Shown here in pieces: positions 18,813 to 26,785 of a stretch of 64,000 nucleotides of DNA. Both the position numbers and the translations under genes were made by a program. Position 1 is the stretch's first letter. Each line of letters begins with the position of its first letter. The notes under the pieces are model-generated. The model saw only the letters and a list, made by a program, of their open reading frames with translations, was not told the DNA's origin and did not search any database. Source of the DNA: Bacteroidia bacterium (lineage in GTDB: Bacteria > Bacteroidota > Bacteroidia > Flavobacteriales > Flavobacteriaceae); contig JAUIEK010000004.1 in assembly GCA_030428865.1 (NCBI GenBank), forward strand, positions 186,001 through 250,000, given 5' to 3'.

Positions 18813-21193
18813 GCTTTAATTTCTTTGATCAGATCTTGAAAAGTGATGGTTTTATGTTCATCAAAATCTTTTTGGTAGAGTACCTCTACACGTAAAGCCT
18901 TAAGTCCAGATACTCCTTGCAAATCTTCTAACTCCACTCTTTCAACTTCTCCAAGTAATTGTTTAGATTGTAGGTATTTTATGTATTTTGTGTATTCTCT
19001 GGCATCTTTATCTTGAGTATATACAATAGCTATTTTTCCTGGAGTTGTTAAACGCTCATCCGTTCCTTTTATATGTGCTTTATCAATCCTTTTTTTTATG
19101 ATTTCGTAACGAATATTATAAGCACCATCTACATCAAATTGTTTTTCGTCCATTCTAAACTTAATTGCCAACGGATTGCTGTGAACTAATACTAAAGAAG
19201 CTACTCGTAAATCATTTGGCATATTTTTACGAGCGATGTAGGCAATGTTTTCCATTTCAACAATTAGCTGTAATTGCCATAGCCTTAGGTTTTGTAGATA
19301 TAAATTATCAAAAGACTTATCACGAACTAGCGATTGACCAATGTACATATCATGTTCAATACCATCTGTTTTGTATCGCTCAAAATAATGCGGATACATT
19401 TTTTGAGCTTCTAATTGTTTTCGATCAATAAATTCTGATAATTTATCGTTTAAAAAAGAAACGCTGTTTTCATAATCTTTACGCTTGTCATAAATCACAT
19501 GAAGTCTGTTATCTAAACGATTCATATAAACATCAACCTCTTTTTCTAGATCGATGCTTAGTACTTTTATATGTTTAAATACAGGATAAATTTCTTGTTT
19601 TAAAAAATCTAAAATTCCGATTTCATCTCCAGCATTTAATCCCTTTTTAACTTCTTTGGCATATTGCTGTACTCGAAACATCAGTTCTTCATAAATAGGC
19701 AGCTTTTCAACAGAACATGCCTTTTTAAGCACATTTACTGCTAGTTGAAGTTGAACTGTTAAATCTTCTTGAATAGCTTCATTTCTGGCTTGAGAAGATC
19801 CTTTAATATCTGTTTGTCCATATAGAGGATATACATTTTCAAAGATAATTTGCTCTGGTTTTGCATTTTTATCACCCATTTCTAAAGAAAACAAATATTG
19901 CTCGGCAGCTTCTTCAAACCGCCATTTAACGGAGTTGTGTAAAGACGTGTAGTGTTCTTGAATTGTTGCCTCTAGTTGATTTCTGCGCTCTTCAGAATAT
20001 CGATCAATTGCTGTTTCAAAAGCAGGAATAATGTCTTTTAGTTTATTTTGATTGATTGAGTTCAGCTCATATGGTCTAGGAGAGGCAATTTCTAGAACCG
20101 ACAAATCGTTTCCCGCACTAGATTTAATAGGAATTAAAATGATACTACCAATATTGGCTTTTTTCATCCGTTTATAAAAAGCATTCTTATCGCTTTTTAC
20201 ACCATATTTAGGAACATCTGAAATAGCAACTGTATTGTGTAAATTAAATATTTGTGCTACAGTATGATGACAAAATGAATCTGAACAAGTTGTTTTTTCA
20301 TCAGAAGAAAATAACAAACTCTCAGCTAGTTTAATTTTAGACTGTGTGTAGTCTTTTTTTAGATCAAAAACTGAAAAACCTAACATTAAGTCGGGTATAT
20401 TGAAAAACTCTCGTAAGTTTTTACGAACTTCTTCTAGAAGATTCTCGTTGTTTTTTAGAAGGTTGTTACTAATAGAAGCAATTGTTTCATCTGCTGTTAC
20501 ATCAAAAAGGTTCATAATTCCAAAACCCTTCATAATATAACTATTAGGAGGAAACTTCTTTTTCCAAATAGCAACATTATCAAAATTATCTAGTAATTCT
20601 TTGTAATCTTCTTTGGTAATTTTTGGGGCTTTTTCGGTGGGAATAACCTCTAAAAAATCACCATTAAAAGCGGCCTTATAATGTCTAGTAATACCTGAAT
20701 TTTTATCAGGAATATCAAAGAAGAAAGGTCTTTTAAAATCAACAGGAAACTTATGACCAACAGTAAGAATAAAAGCACAACTCATCATGTACATCATGTC
20801 TTCTTCAAAATTTCTAATGCTAAACTGATAGTCGTTACCAGCATTTTTTAATATATTTTCAAAACGATTAGAGAATTTGAAAGATGTGAACGAAAAAGGA
20901 ATACTTGCCGCTTTTATTTCATTGCTTTGGAGCGCTTCTGGAAACAGCGGATCTAGAAGCATGTCAATCTGATTCTTGTATTTGTCTAACAAACTCTCAT
21001 CAGAAAAACCTTCAATAAGTTCTGGGTATTTAGAGACCTCTTCAACTACACTTTTAGCTCCATTATGGTAGTAATGATCTTTGTATTGTTCACTAGCATA
21101 TTTTTGAAATAAAGTGTAAACTTTTTCAAAAGAAATTTTGATTTGTATGGGTAGTTCTAAGCCTTTATCAAGTAGTGGACTGTTGATTCTCAT
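18809..21193 (-). CDS. GAF-domain protein
   Basis: A 794-aa cytoplasmic protein without signal peptide or membrane helix. The middle part (about 290-400: SFCHHTVAQIFNLHNTVAIS, IGSIILIPIKS, LSVLEIASPRPYEL) resembles a GAF sensor domain. The C-terminal half is mostly helical and has no recognisable histidine kinase, cyclase or HTH output domain. Such long GAF proteins are common as single genes in Flavobacteriaceae. Ligand and output are unknown. Confidence 0.65.
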   Translation of the reverse strand: MRINSPLLDKGLELPIQIKISFEKVYTLFQKYASEQYKDHYYHNGAKSVVEEVSKYPELIEGFSDESLLDKYKNQIDMLLDPLFPEALQSNEIKAASIPFSFTSFKFSNRFENILKNAGNDYQFSIRNFEEDMMYMMSCAFILTVGHKFPVDFKRPFFFDIPDKNSGITRHYKAAFNGDFLEVIPTEKAPKITKEDYKELLDNFDNVAIWKKKFPPNSYIMKGFGIMNLFDVTADETIASISNNLLKNNENLLEEVRKNLREFFNIPDLMLGFSVFDLKKDYTQSKIKLAESLLFSSDEKTTCSDSFCHHTVAQIFNLHNTVAISDVPKYGVKSDKNAFYKRMKKANIGSIILIPIKSSAGNDLSVLEIASPRPYELNSINQNKLKDIIPAFETAIDRYSEERRNQLEATIQEHYTSLHNSVKWRFEEAAEQYLFSLEMGDKNAKPEQIIFENVYPLYGQTDIKGSSQARNEAIQEDLTVQLQLAVNVLKKACSVEKLPIYEELMFRVQQYAKEVKKGLNAGDEIGILDFLKQEIYPVFKHIKVLSIDLEKEVDVYMNRLDNRLHVIYDKRKDYENSVSFLNDKLSEFIDRKQLEAQKMYPHYFERYKTDGIEHDMYIGQSLVRDKSFDNLYLQNLRLWQLQLIVEMENIAYIARKNMPNDLRVASLVLVHSNPLAIKFRMDEKQFDVDGAYNIRYEIIKKRIDKAHIKGTDERLTTPGKIAIVYTQDKDAREYTKYIKYLQSKQLLGEVERVELEDLQGVSGLKALRVEVLYQKDFDEHKTITFQDLIKEIKA

Positions 21194-21282
21194 AATCAGC
21201 TATTATAATGCAAAGTTACAAATTGCTGAGAATTGGTCGTTTGTCTGCTAGATACTTTACAAAAAAGAAGCTTTTTGGGTAT

Positions 21283-22593
21283 TTACTTTTGCCTGAAATA
21301 AATAGTAATGGGAACACCTGTAAAATTGAAATTTTCACGTAGCTTATTTTCGATAAATCGTTTATAAGGGTCTTTTACATATTGAGGCAAATTAGCAAAA
21401 AATGCAAATTGAGGAGTTCTAGTAGGTAATTGTGTGCAAAACTTAATTTTAATATATTTTCCTTTGGTTGCTGGTGGTGGATTCTGCTTAATAATTTCAA
21501 GCATTGTGTCATTTAATTTGCTTGTAGAAATTCTATTTTTTCTGTTTTCAAAAACTTCTACTGCTGTTTCAATGGCTTTAAAAATTCGCTGTTTCGTTAA
21601 AGCAGAAATAAAGACAATCGGAACATCTGTAAAAGGCTCAATTTGTTTCCGTATTTTCGCTTCAAAATCACGTAAGGTATTAGTTTCTTTCTCAACTAAA
21701 TCCCATTTATTAATGAGGATTACAATTCCTTTTCTGTTTTTTTCTGCTAGCCAAAAAATATTTTGATCTTGACCTTCAAAACCTCTAGTAGCATCAACAA
21801 CCAAAATAGCAACATCACAATGTTCAATCGCTCTTACGGCTCTCATCACAGAATAGAATTCTAAATCTTCTTTTACTTTTGACTTTTTTCGAATACCAGC
21901 TGTATCAACTAAATTGAATTCAAATCCAAAGCGATTGTATTTAGTGTCAATAGAATCTCTTGTTGTTCCGGCAATATCAGTAACAATATTTCTGTCTTCC
22001 CCAATTAAAGCATTAATAAAAGAAGATTTTCCAGCATTAGGCCTTCCTACAACAGCAAAACGAGGTAATTCATCTTCTAAAATTTCTTCTTCGTTTTGTT
22101 CAGCAATTACGTCTGCAATTGCATCTAATAGATCTCCAGTTCCGCTACCATTTATAGATGAGATTGTATGATAGTTGCCTAATCCTAAATTATAAAATTC
22201 AACAGCATCAGCTACTCTCATTGCATTATCTACTTTATTAACAGCAATAAACAACGGTTTATTTACTTGACGTAGTAAATTAGCTACTTCCTCATCCATA
22301 GGTGTAATTCCATCCTCAACATCCACTACAAAAACAATAATGTCTGCTTCGTCTATGGCTAATTGTACTTGCTTGCGAATTTCTTCTTCAAAAACATCAT
22401 CAGAGCCAATAACATAACCACCAGTATCAATTACTGAAAACTCTTTTCCGTTCCAATCTGTTTTACCATAATGACGATCACGCGTTACGCCACTAACAGA
22501 ATCTACAATTGCTTCTCTTCGTTTAATTAAACGATTAAAAAAAGTAGATTTTCCTACGTTTGGTCTTCCAACAATAGCTACAATACTGCTCAT
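21283..22593 (-). CDS. der: Ribosome-associated GTPase Der (EngA)
   Basis: A 436-aa ribosome assembly GTPase with two G domains. Domain 1 has [17 protein letters not shown] and NKVDN; domain 2 has [23 protein letters not shown] and NKWDLV. The KH-like C-terminal domain follows (about 350-436, [14 protein letters not shown]). Length is normal. It is essential for the 50S subunit in studied bacteria. Confidence 0.97.
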   Translation of the reverse strand: MSSIVAIVGRPNVGKSTFFNRLIKRREAIVDSVSGVTRDRHYGKTDWNGKEFSVIDTGGYVIGSDDVFEEEIRKQVQLAIDEADIIVFVVDVEDGITPMDEEVANLLRQVNKPLFIAVNKVDNAMRVADAVEFYNLGLGNYHTISSINGSGTGDLLDAIADVIAEQNEEEILEDELPRFAVVGRPNAGKSSFINALIGEDRNIVTDIAGTTRDSIDTKYNRFGFEFNLVDTAGIRKKSKVKEDLEFYSVMRAVRAIEHCDVAILVVDATRGFEGQDQNIFWLAEKNRKGIVILINKWDLVEKETNTLRDFEAKIRKQIEPFTDVPIVFISALTKQRIFKAIETAVEVFENRKNRISTSKLNDTMLEIIKQNPPPATKGKYIKIKFCTQLPTRTPQFAFFANLPQYVKDPYKRFIENKLRENFNFTGVPITIYFRQK

Positions 22594-22670
22594 GGTAAAA
22601 ATTTTGCCAAAGATAGGAATTACGTTTTGATAAATATTGTAAATTTATAGAACACAAAACACTAGAAATC

Positions 22671-23399
22671 ATGAAAAATAATTTAACCGCCGTTGTTTTT
22701 TCAATAGCCATAGTGGTAGCTTCTTTCATTTTAGGGAATGCTTTTATGAACCGAAACAATTCTGATGGAGTAATCTCTGTAACGGGTTTAGGAAAAACTG
22801 ACTTTATTTCAGATTTAATTGTTTGGGAAGGTTCTTTTTCTAGTGAAAGCAGTAATTTAAAGGAAGCGTATAAGAACTTAGAAAGAGATAAGAAAGTAAT
22901 AACGGATTATTTGATTTCTAAGGGTGTAGAAGGAAAAGAAATGATTTTTAAAGCGGTAAAGAGTAGAAAAAAGACTAGAGGGAAATATGAAAACGGAAAA
23001 TATGTTGGAGAAGAGTTTTTAGGATATATATTAACACAATCTCTACAAATAGATTCAAAGAATGTAGAAGGGATCGAAAAAATTTCAAGAGAAATAACAG
23101 AATTACTAAATAAAGGAATTCAATTTTATTCTGATCCTCCACGTTATTATTACACAAAGCTTGCAGACTTAAAAGTAGAAATGATTTCTCAAGCAACTTC
23201 TGATGCAAGAGCTAGAGCAGAGCGAATCTCAGAAAATTCTGGAGGAAAACTAGGGAAATTAATTTCAGCTAGAATGGGAATTTTCCAAATTACGGGTCAA
23301 AATTCAAACGAAAACTACTCGTGGGGAGGAACGTTTAATACTTCTTCTAAAGAAAAAACAGCATCTATAACTATGAAACTTGACTATAAAGCTGAATAA
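22671..23399 (+). CDS. SIMPL-domain protein (DUF541)
   Basis: A 242-aa protein with an N-terminal signal anchor (about residues 6-24) and a SIMPL domain. The family start VISVTGLGKTDF, the repeated alpha/beta pattern, and the late 'DARARAERISENSGGKLGKL' segment are typical. It is expected to be periplasmic; function in this group is unknown. It is divergent from der and convergent with era (12-bp gap). Confidence 0.85.
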   Translation: MKNNLTAVVFSIAIVVASFILGNAFMNRNNSDGVISVTGLGKTDFISDLIVWEGSFSSESSNLKEAYKNLERDKKVITDYLISKGVEGKEMIFKAVKSRKKTRGKYENGKYVGEEFLGYILTQSLQIDSKNVEGIEKISREITELLNKGIQFYSDPPRYYYTKLADLKVEMISQATSDARARAERISENSGGKLGKLISARMGIFQITGQNSNENYSWGGTFNTSSKEKTASITMKLDYKAE

Positions 23400-23411
23400 G
23401 ATTTTTCTGCT

Positions 23412-24293
23412 TTAGTCCTTATATCCAAACCGTTTAAGTTCTTTATCGTTAGAACGCCAATTCTTATTTACTTTAACGTAGAGTTCTAAGTATACTTTTT
23501 TTCCAAAGAAATACTCTAAGTCTTTTCTAGCTTCTGCGCCTACGCGTTTTATTGCATTTCCTTTATGGCCAATTATGATTCCTTTTTGCGTGTCTCTTTC
23601 TACAATGATGTTTGACCGAATTCGTATTATTTTTTCATCTTCTAGAAAACTTTCTGTTTCTACTTCTACTGAATACGGAATTTCTTTTTTGTAGTGTTTT
23701 AATATTTTTTCTCTAACACTTTCATTAACAAAAAAGCGTTCGGGTTTATCAGTAAGTTGGTCTTTAGGGAAAAAAGGAGGTGCATCTGGTAATAGTTCTA
23801 TAATTTTATAGAAAACGGTCTCAACATTAAACCGTTCTAAAGCAGATATTACATAAACAAAAGAATTAGGAACTTTCTTCCGCCAGTATTCAATTTTTTC
23901 TTTTACTTCTTCTGGATTTGACTTGTCAATCTTATTTAATAAAAGAATTGTAGGAGTTTTACTTTTGATGATTTTTCTAAAAACCTCCTCATTTTTAAGC
24001 TGAGTTTCACCAACTTCTACCATATAAATCAACACATCAGCATCTTCCAAAGCAGACTTTACAAAATCCATCATAGATTCTTGTAGTTGATAGGCTGGTT
24101 TGATTACTCCTGGAGTGTCAGAAAAAACAATTTGATAATCTTCTCCATTAACAATGCCTAAAATGCGATGTCTAGTAGTTTGTGCTTTGGATGTAATGAT
24201 GGAGAGTTTCTCGCCAACCAAAGCATTCATTAATGTAGATTTTCCCACATTAGGATTGCCTATAATATTAACAAACCCTGCTTTGTGTGTCAT
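23412..24293 (-). CDS. era: GTPase Era
   Basis: A 293-aa ribosome-biogenesis GTPase. The G domain has GNPNVGKSTLMN, DTPGV and NKID; the KH domain at the C-terminus carries the GxxG-type loop in IIGHKGNAIKRVG. I start at the ATG at 24293 (MTHKAGFVNI), which matches the family start. An upstream in-frame ATG would add 11 unrelated residues. Era binds the 3' end of 16S rRNA. Confidence 0.96.
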   Translation of the reverse strand: MTHKAGFVNIIGNPNVGKSTLMNALVGEKLSIITSKAQTTRHRILGIVNGEDYQIVFSDTPGVIKPAYQLQESMMDFVKSALEDADVLIYMVEVGETQLKNEEVFRKIIKSKTPTILLLNKIDKSNPEEVKEKIEYWRKKVPNSFVYVISALERFNVETVFYKIIELLPDAPPFFPKDQLTDKPERFFVNESVREKILKHYKKEIPYSVEVETESFLEDEKIIRIRSNIIVERDTQKGIIIGHKGNAIKRVGAEARKDLEYFFGKKVYLELYVKVNKNWRSNDKELKRFGYKD

Positions 24294-24391
24294 GAAGCAA
24301 AGATAGGTCGTTTTTTTGCATGCCAATTAAAAAAGATAGAAAGTTGTTATCCAAAGTGCTACAAGGTTTCTTAATAAAATACAGAGCATAA

Positions 24392-24424
24392 TTTGGAAAG
24401 AAGCAATTAATTCTTGTATATTTG
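24392..24424 (+). promoter_or_regulatory. Bacteroidota-type promoter of tRNA-fMet
   Basis: TTTG at 24392-24395, 21 bp spacer, and TATATTTG at 24417-24424 match the -33/-7 consensus exactly. The tRNA begins 10 nt after the -7 element, so the start of transcription should be within a few bases of it. Confidence 0.75.
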
Positions 24425-24434
24425 CAGCACAAAT

Positions 24435-24507
24435 CGCGGGATAGAGCAGTAGGCAGCTCGTCGGGCTCATAACCCGAAGGTCGCTGGTTCGAGTCCAGCT
24501 CCCGCTA
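24435..24507 (+). tRNA. Initiator tRNA-fMet (CAT)
   Basis: A 73-nt cloverleaf with anticodon CAT in loop CTCATAA. Two initiator marks are present: a mismatch at the top of the acceptor stem (C1 opposite T72) and three G-C pairs in the anticodon stem (GGG/CCC). The T arm has GGTTCGAGTCC. CCA is not encoded (the discriminator A is followed by CCT). Confidence 0.95.
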
Positions 24508-24516
24508 CCTAAAGTT

Positions 24517-24545
24517 AAAAGCCTCTACATTATGTAGAGGCTTTT
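24517..24545 (+). terminator. Terminator of tRNA-fMet
   Basis: Perfect 13-bp stem AAAAGCCTCTACA / TGTAGAGGCTTTT with a 3-nt loop, 9 bp after the tRNA, followed by GGTTTT. Confidence 0.85.
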
Positions 24546-24585
24546 GGTTTTATGGGGTTTTGCTGACGCAAAAGATGTTCGTTTC

Positions 24586-24711
24586 TTAAAAAAGTGAAAA
24601 AACTATACCTAATACTAGATTTTTTCCTGTAGAATTATGATCGTCGAACTTGTGTTTGTCTAAAGAAATGTAAGTGAAGATTAGCTTGGTACTAGTAGGA
24701 TCAAAAAACAT
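24586..24711 (-). pseudogene. Possible remnant of an outer-membrane barrel C-terminus
   Basis: A 41-codon minus-strand frame ends NLVLGIVFSLF with a terminal phenylalanine, preceded by alternating strand-like residues (LIFTYISL). This looks like the last two strands of an outer-membrane beta-barrel, and no barrel start exists upstream. It may be the leftover of a deleted gene, or chance. Low confidence. Confidence 0.25.
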
Positions 24712-24738
24712 CTTTAAACCCTTTTTTTTCTAAGGTTT

Positions 24739-24915
24739 TTAAAAATTTACTGCTGTAAACTGGTTGTAAATTGATTTTGATTGTTTTATTTCTTTAGCTT
24801 TTTCAATTATTTCTGATACATTATCGTAGAGTTCTGAGCCTACTTTTAATTTTCTTTTGTATAGTAATGCTGAATTAATAAGGTCATTAAAAATCTGAAG
24901 TTCTTGATATGACAT
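24739..24915 (-). CDS. Small protein of 58 aa, unknown
   Basis: An ATG-initiated minus-strand frame of 58 codons (MSYQELQIFNDL...FTAVNF). The composition is normal for a soluble helical protein: a helix of alternating charged and hydrophobic residues (LYDNVSEIIEKAKEIK, about 30-45). No family is recognised. It is the only coding-looking frame in the 650 bp between tRNA-fMet and the repressor gene and is divergent from the latter, so it could belong to the same small island. Confidence 0.45.
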   Translation of the reverse strand: MSYQELQIFNDLINSALLYKRKLKVGSELYDNVSEIIEKAKEIKQSKSIYNQFTAVNF

Positions 24916-25077
24916 TTTTTTAGATTTATGTTAGATATTTGATTTTCTATTTTTTAACTCCGTTCTATTTTTGAGAAACACATTAACTTTATCTAAACGG
25001 GATTCCTTGTAACCATCTTTATACTTTGTTTACTGAGTACATTTTCTAAAAGACTAACTTTTGTCTACATTTGCAAG

Positions 25078-25146
25078 TGTTGCGTCCGTGTTTCGAATAT
25101 AAAAATACAACATAAATATAATATATACAACATTTTTGTTGCGTAT
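25078..25146. promoter_or_regulatory. Cluster of four operator-like half sites before the phage-type repressor
   Basis: TGTTGCGT occurs at 25078-25085 and again at 25137-25144. In inverse orientation, ATACAACAT occurs at 25105-25113 and 25125-25133 (20 bp apart). The last pair forms the imperfect palindrome ATACAACA-TTTT-TGTTGCGTAT just 23 bp before the repressor start codon. This fits binding by a dimeric HTH repressor at multiple operators and autoregulation; no binding data exist. Confidence 0.4.
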
Positions 25147-25168
25147 ATTAAAGCGTATTAATTGAGCA

Positions 25169-25522
25169 ATGAAAATAGGTGATCGAATCAATAAAATAAT
25201 GACAAATAAAGGATTAAATTATAATTCTTTATCTAAAATAACAGGGTATTCTGACGTTCAGGTAAGAAGAATATGTTTAAACGAATCTGTTCCGAAGGTT
25301 GATTTTATTCAACATATTTGTAGCTTATTTCCTGATGTTGATGTAGAGTGGCTTATAACAGGTGAATCTAAAAAGAAAACAGATAAATTATCTAGTGACG
25401 AGCTTGAAGAAGTTGCTATTACTGTATTTGATAATTGGGAAGAGCTTATGAAAAACAGATTATTTAAAGCAAATTTTGAGAGCAAAGCTGCATCGTGGGC
25501 ATTAAAATTAAATAAAAAGTGA
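25169..25522 (+). CDS. XRE/phage-repressor-like HTH protein
   Basis: A 117-aa protein. Residues about 3-65 are a HTH domain of the phage CI/XRE type: IGDRINKIMTNKGLNYNSLS, then SDVQVRRICLNESVPKVDF, and the end DVEWLITGES, which is typical of repressors from Bacteroidota prophages. The C-terminal ~45 residues are helical and lack the S24 peptidase domain, so it is not a LexA-type cleavable repressor. Its 3' end overlaps the convergent small gene by 15 nt. The operator-like repeats just upstream suggest it controls itself. Confidence 0.8.
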   Translation: MKIGDRINKIMTNKGLNYNSLSKITGYSDVQVRRICLNESVPKVDFIQHICSLFPDVDVEWLITGESKKKTDKLSSDELEEVAITVFDNWEELMKNRLFKANFESKAASWALKLNKK

Positions 25523-25717
25523 TTTATTAAGAGGGATATAGGTTAAAAACATAGCTTCTACTTCAGAATTAGAAAGCCTATTAAGCTCTTTTGAGAGTTT
25601 TTTCTTTTGCTTTTTCGCTTTTTTTTCTAAATCTTCGATTAGCTCTTTTTTCTGCTTTAGTCTGTCAGATAAGTACTCTGACCTGTTAAGCTTATCTTTA
25701 TAATTGCCGTCACTCAT
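25508..25717 (-). CDS. Small coiled-coil protein, third gene of overlapping operon
   Basis: A ~69-aa protein starting MSDGNYKDKLNRSEYLSDRL. It is largely one charged helix (KQKKELIEDLEKKAKKQKKK, about residues 20-40) with heptad character. The ATG at 25717 overlaps the preceding stop as ATGAGTGA, a translational-coupling arrangement; an ATG four codons earlier is also possible. No family is recognised. It is convergent with, and overlaps by 15 nt, the repressor gene. Confidence 0.55.
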   Translation of the reverse strand: MSDGNYKDKLNRSEYLSDRLKQKKELIEDLEKKAKKQKKKLSKELNRLSNSEVEAMFLTYIPLNKSLFI

Positions 25718-26273
25718 TATCCAACGCATTTTTTAGTAATTCAACGGACTTATCATGGTATAAAGATTTTTTTGAATCTTTAATCATCTCTTCTTCCTGA
25801 ACATCTATAAATATAAAATCAAATAAGCTTCTAATTAATTGTTTTAGCTTTTCTTCTGTAACAATTATTGCTTTTTGAATTAAAGAAAAAAGATAACCTG
25901 ACCCTATACTAAGAGCAACCATGCTTATATAATAAAACGATCTATGAAAATCTCTGATTCCAAAAGTATTCAGTAGGGTTTTCTTAGGAAAAACTATTAA
26001 TATCAAAAAATAACACCCTACGTAAATGGTCATTAAAGAAATAACTCTAGCTGACTTTTTATACTCATTAGCAATTTGTTTAGAAAAGAATAACATCATA
26101 AGACCCATGCATAAAATACAAAGTCTTGTTCCCAATGAATTAAGAAAAGAGGACATAAATCGGTAACCGAATAAGCCCTCTGTATCTCTAATTCCATAAA
26201 ATATATGCCAAAAAGGGGCTGTTACTCCTATTAAAGCTAATATTAATATATATACACTATTCTTCGTCGTCAT
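25710..26273 (-). CDS. Multi-pass membrane protein, second gene of overlapping operon
   Basis: About 187 aa when started at the ATG at 26273 (MTTKNSVYIL). The helices are roughly TTKNSVYILILALIGVTAPF, SLGTRLCILCMGLMMLFF, VISLMTIYVGCYFLILIVF and FYYISMVALSIGSGYLF. A cytoplasmic acidic C-terminal region follows (FIDVQEEEMIKDSKK). The frame is open 24 codons further upstream, but that part overlaps the lipoprotein gene in another frame; the chosen start overlaps the lipoprotein stop by only 17 nt. No family is recognised. Confidence 0.6.
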   Translation of the reverse strand: MTTKNSVYILILALIGVTAPFWHIFYGIRDTEGLFGYRFMSSFLNSLGTRLCILCMGLMMLFFSKQIANEYKKSARVISLMTIYVGCYFLILIVFPKKTLLNTFGIRDFHRSFYYISMVALSIGSGYLFSLIQKAIIVTEEKLKQLIRSLFDFIFIDVQEEEMIKDSKKSLYHDKSVELLKNALDNE

Positions 26274-26433
26274 CAACTCCATTGCAATTCCTATCATTTT
26301 CTGGGCAATCCTTGACAGGGTCAATGTTTTCAATTTTGTTTTCATTTCTTAGTTCTAATTCTTCTAATCCGTTATCTGTACAGCTTAAAAATAATACGGA
26401 TACTAATAAAAAATAATAGATGTAAGTTTTCAT
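26257..26433 (-). CDS. Small lipoprotein (58 aa), first gene of overlapping operon
   Basis: An ATG-initiated frame of 58 codons with a textbook lipoprotein signal: MKTYIYYFLL, hydrophobic core, and lipobox FLSC (cysteine 18). The mature part is acidic and ends CPENDRNCNGVDDDEE, with two cysteines that could form a disulfide and a D/N-rich tail reminiscent of calcium-binding repeats. A 15-bp palindrome lies 16 bp upstream of the start. Its stop overlaps the start of the membrane protein gene. It is too short for most gene callers. Confidence 0.6.
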   Translation of the reverse strand: MKTYIYYFLLVSVLFLSCTDNGLEELELRNENKIENIDPVKDCPENDRNCNGVDDDEE

Positions 26434-26448
26434 TTTACTTAAAATTTT

Positions 26449-26463
26449 GGTTAATAATTAACC
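26449..26463. promoter_or_regulatory. Palindrome upstream of the small lipoprotein gene
   Basis: GGTTAATAATTAACC is a perfect 15-bp palindrome around a central A, 16 bp before the lipoprotein ATG on the minus strand; flanking AATTTT and AAAATT extend the symmetry. It may be an operator. Its sequence differs from the half sites before the repressor gene. Confidence 0.35.
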
Positions 26464-26686
26464 GTAAAATTAACTTACCAATCTATAATTTTTTTACATA
26501 TTTAAAATATTTAATACACTAATTATCAACACATTATGTGTTTTTTGAATAAAAGATTTACACACATATTTTGTATTAAAATATGGCTTATAAATAAATT
26601 AAATACTTGCTATTGTGTTCTTTTTTTAGTTTGTAATTATTTGTTCGATACAAACATAAGGTTCAATCGATTACGTGTCAATCCCC

Positions 26687-26723
26687 GAAAACCGTGAAAT
26701 TTTTGCATCACTGAAAACCGTGA
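26687..26723. repeat. Direct repeat GAAAACCGTGA, two copies
   Basis: GAAAACCGTGA occurs at 26687-26697 and 26713-26723, 26 bp apart start to start, within a 350-bp stretch with no gene between the small lipoprotein and murI. A spacing of about 2.5 helical turns could suit a regulator binding on offset faces. Apart from these repeats and the palindrome at 26449, I see nothing else in this stretch. Confidence 0.5.
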
Positions 26724-26785
26724 GTTGGAAAGATGTTATCTTTAATAAAAGTCAGTTATAACAATTTTTAGTTCACTATATTTTA

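Noticed and set aside
26274..26345. 24-codon upstream extension of the island membrane protein
   Set aside because: It overlaps the lipoprotein gene in another frame. The ATG at 26273 gives a normal overlap and a clean membrane helix start.
24435..26785. tRNA-fMet as attachment site of an integrated element
   Set aside because: No copy of the tRNA 3' end is found at the far side of the island and no integrase gene is present.
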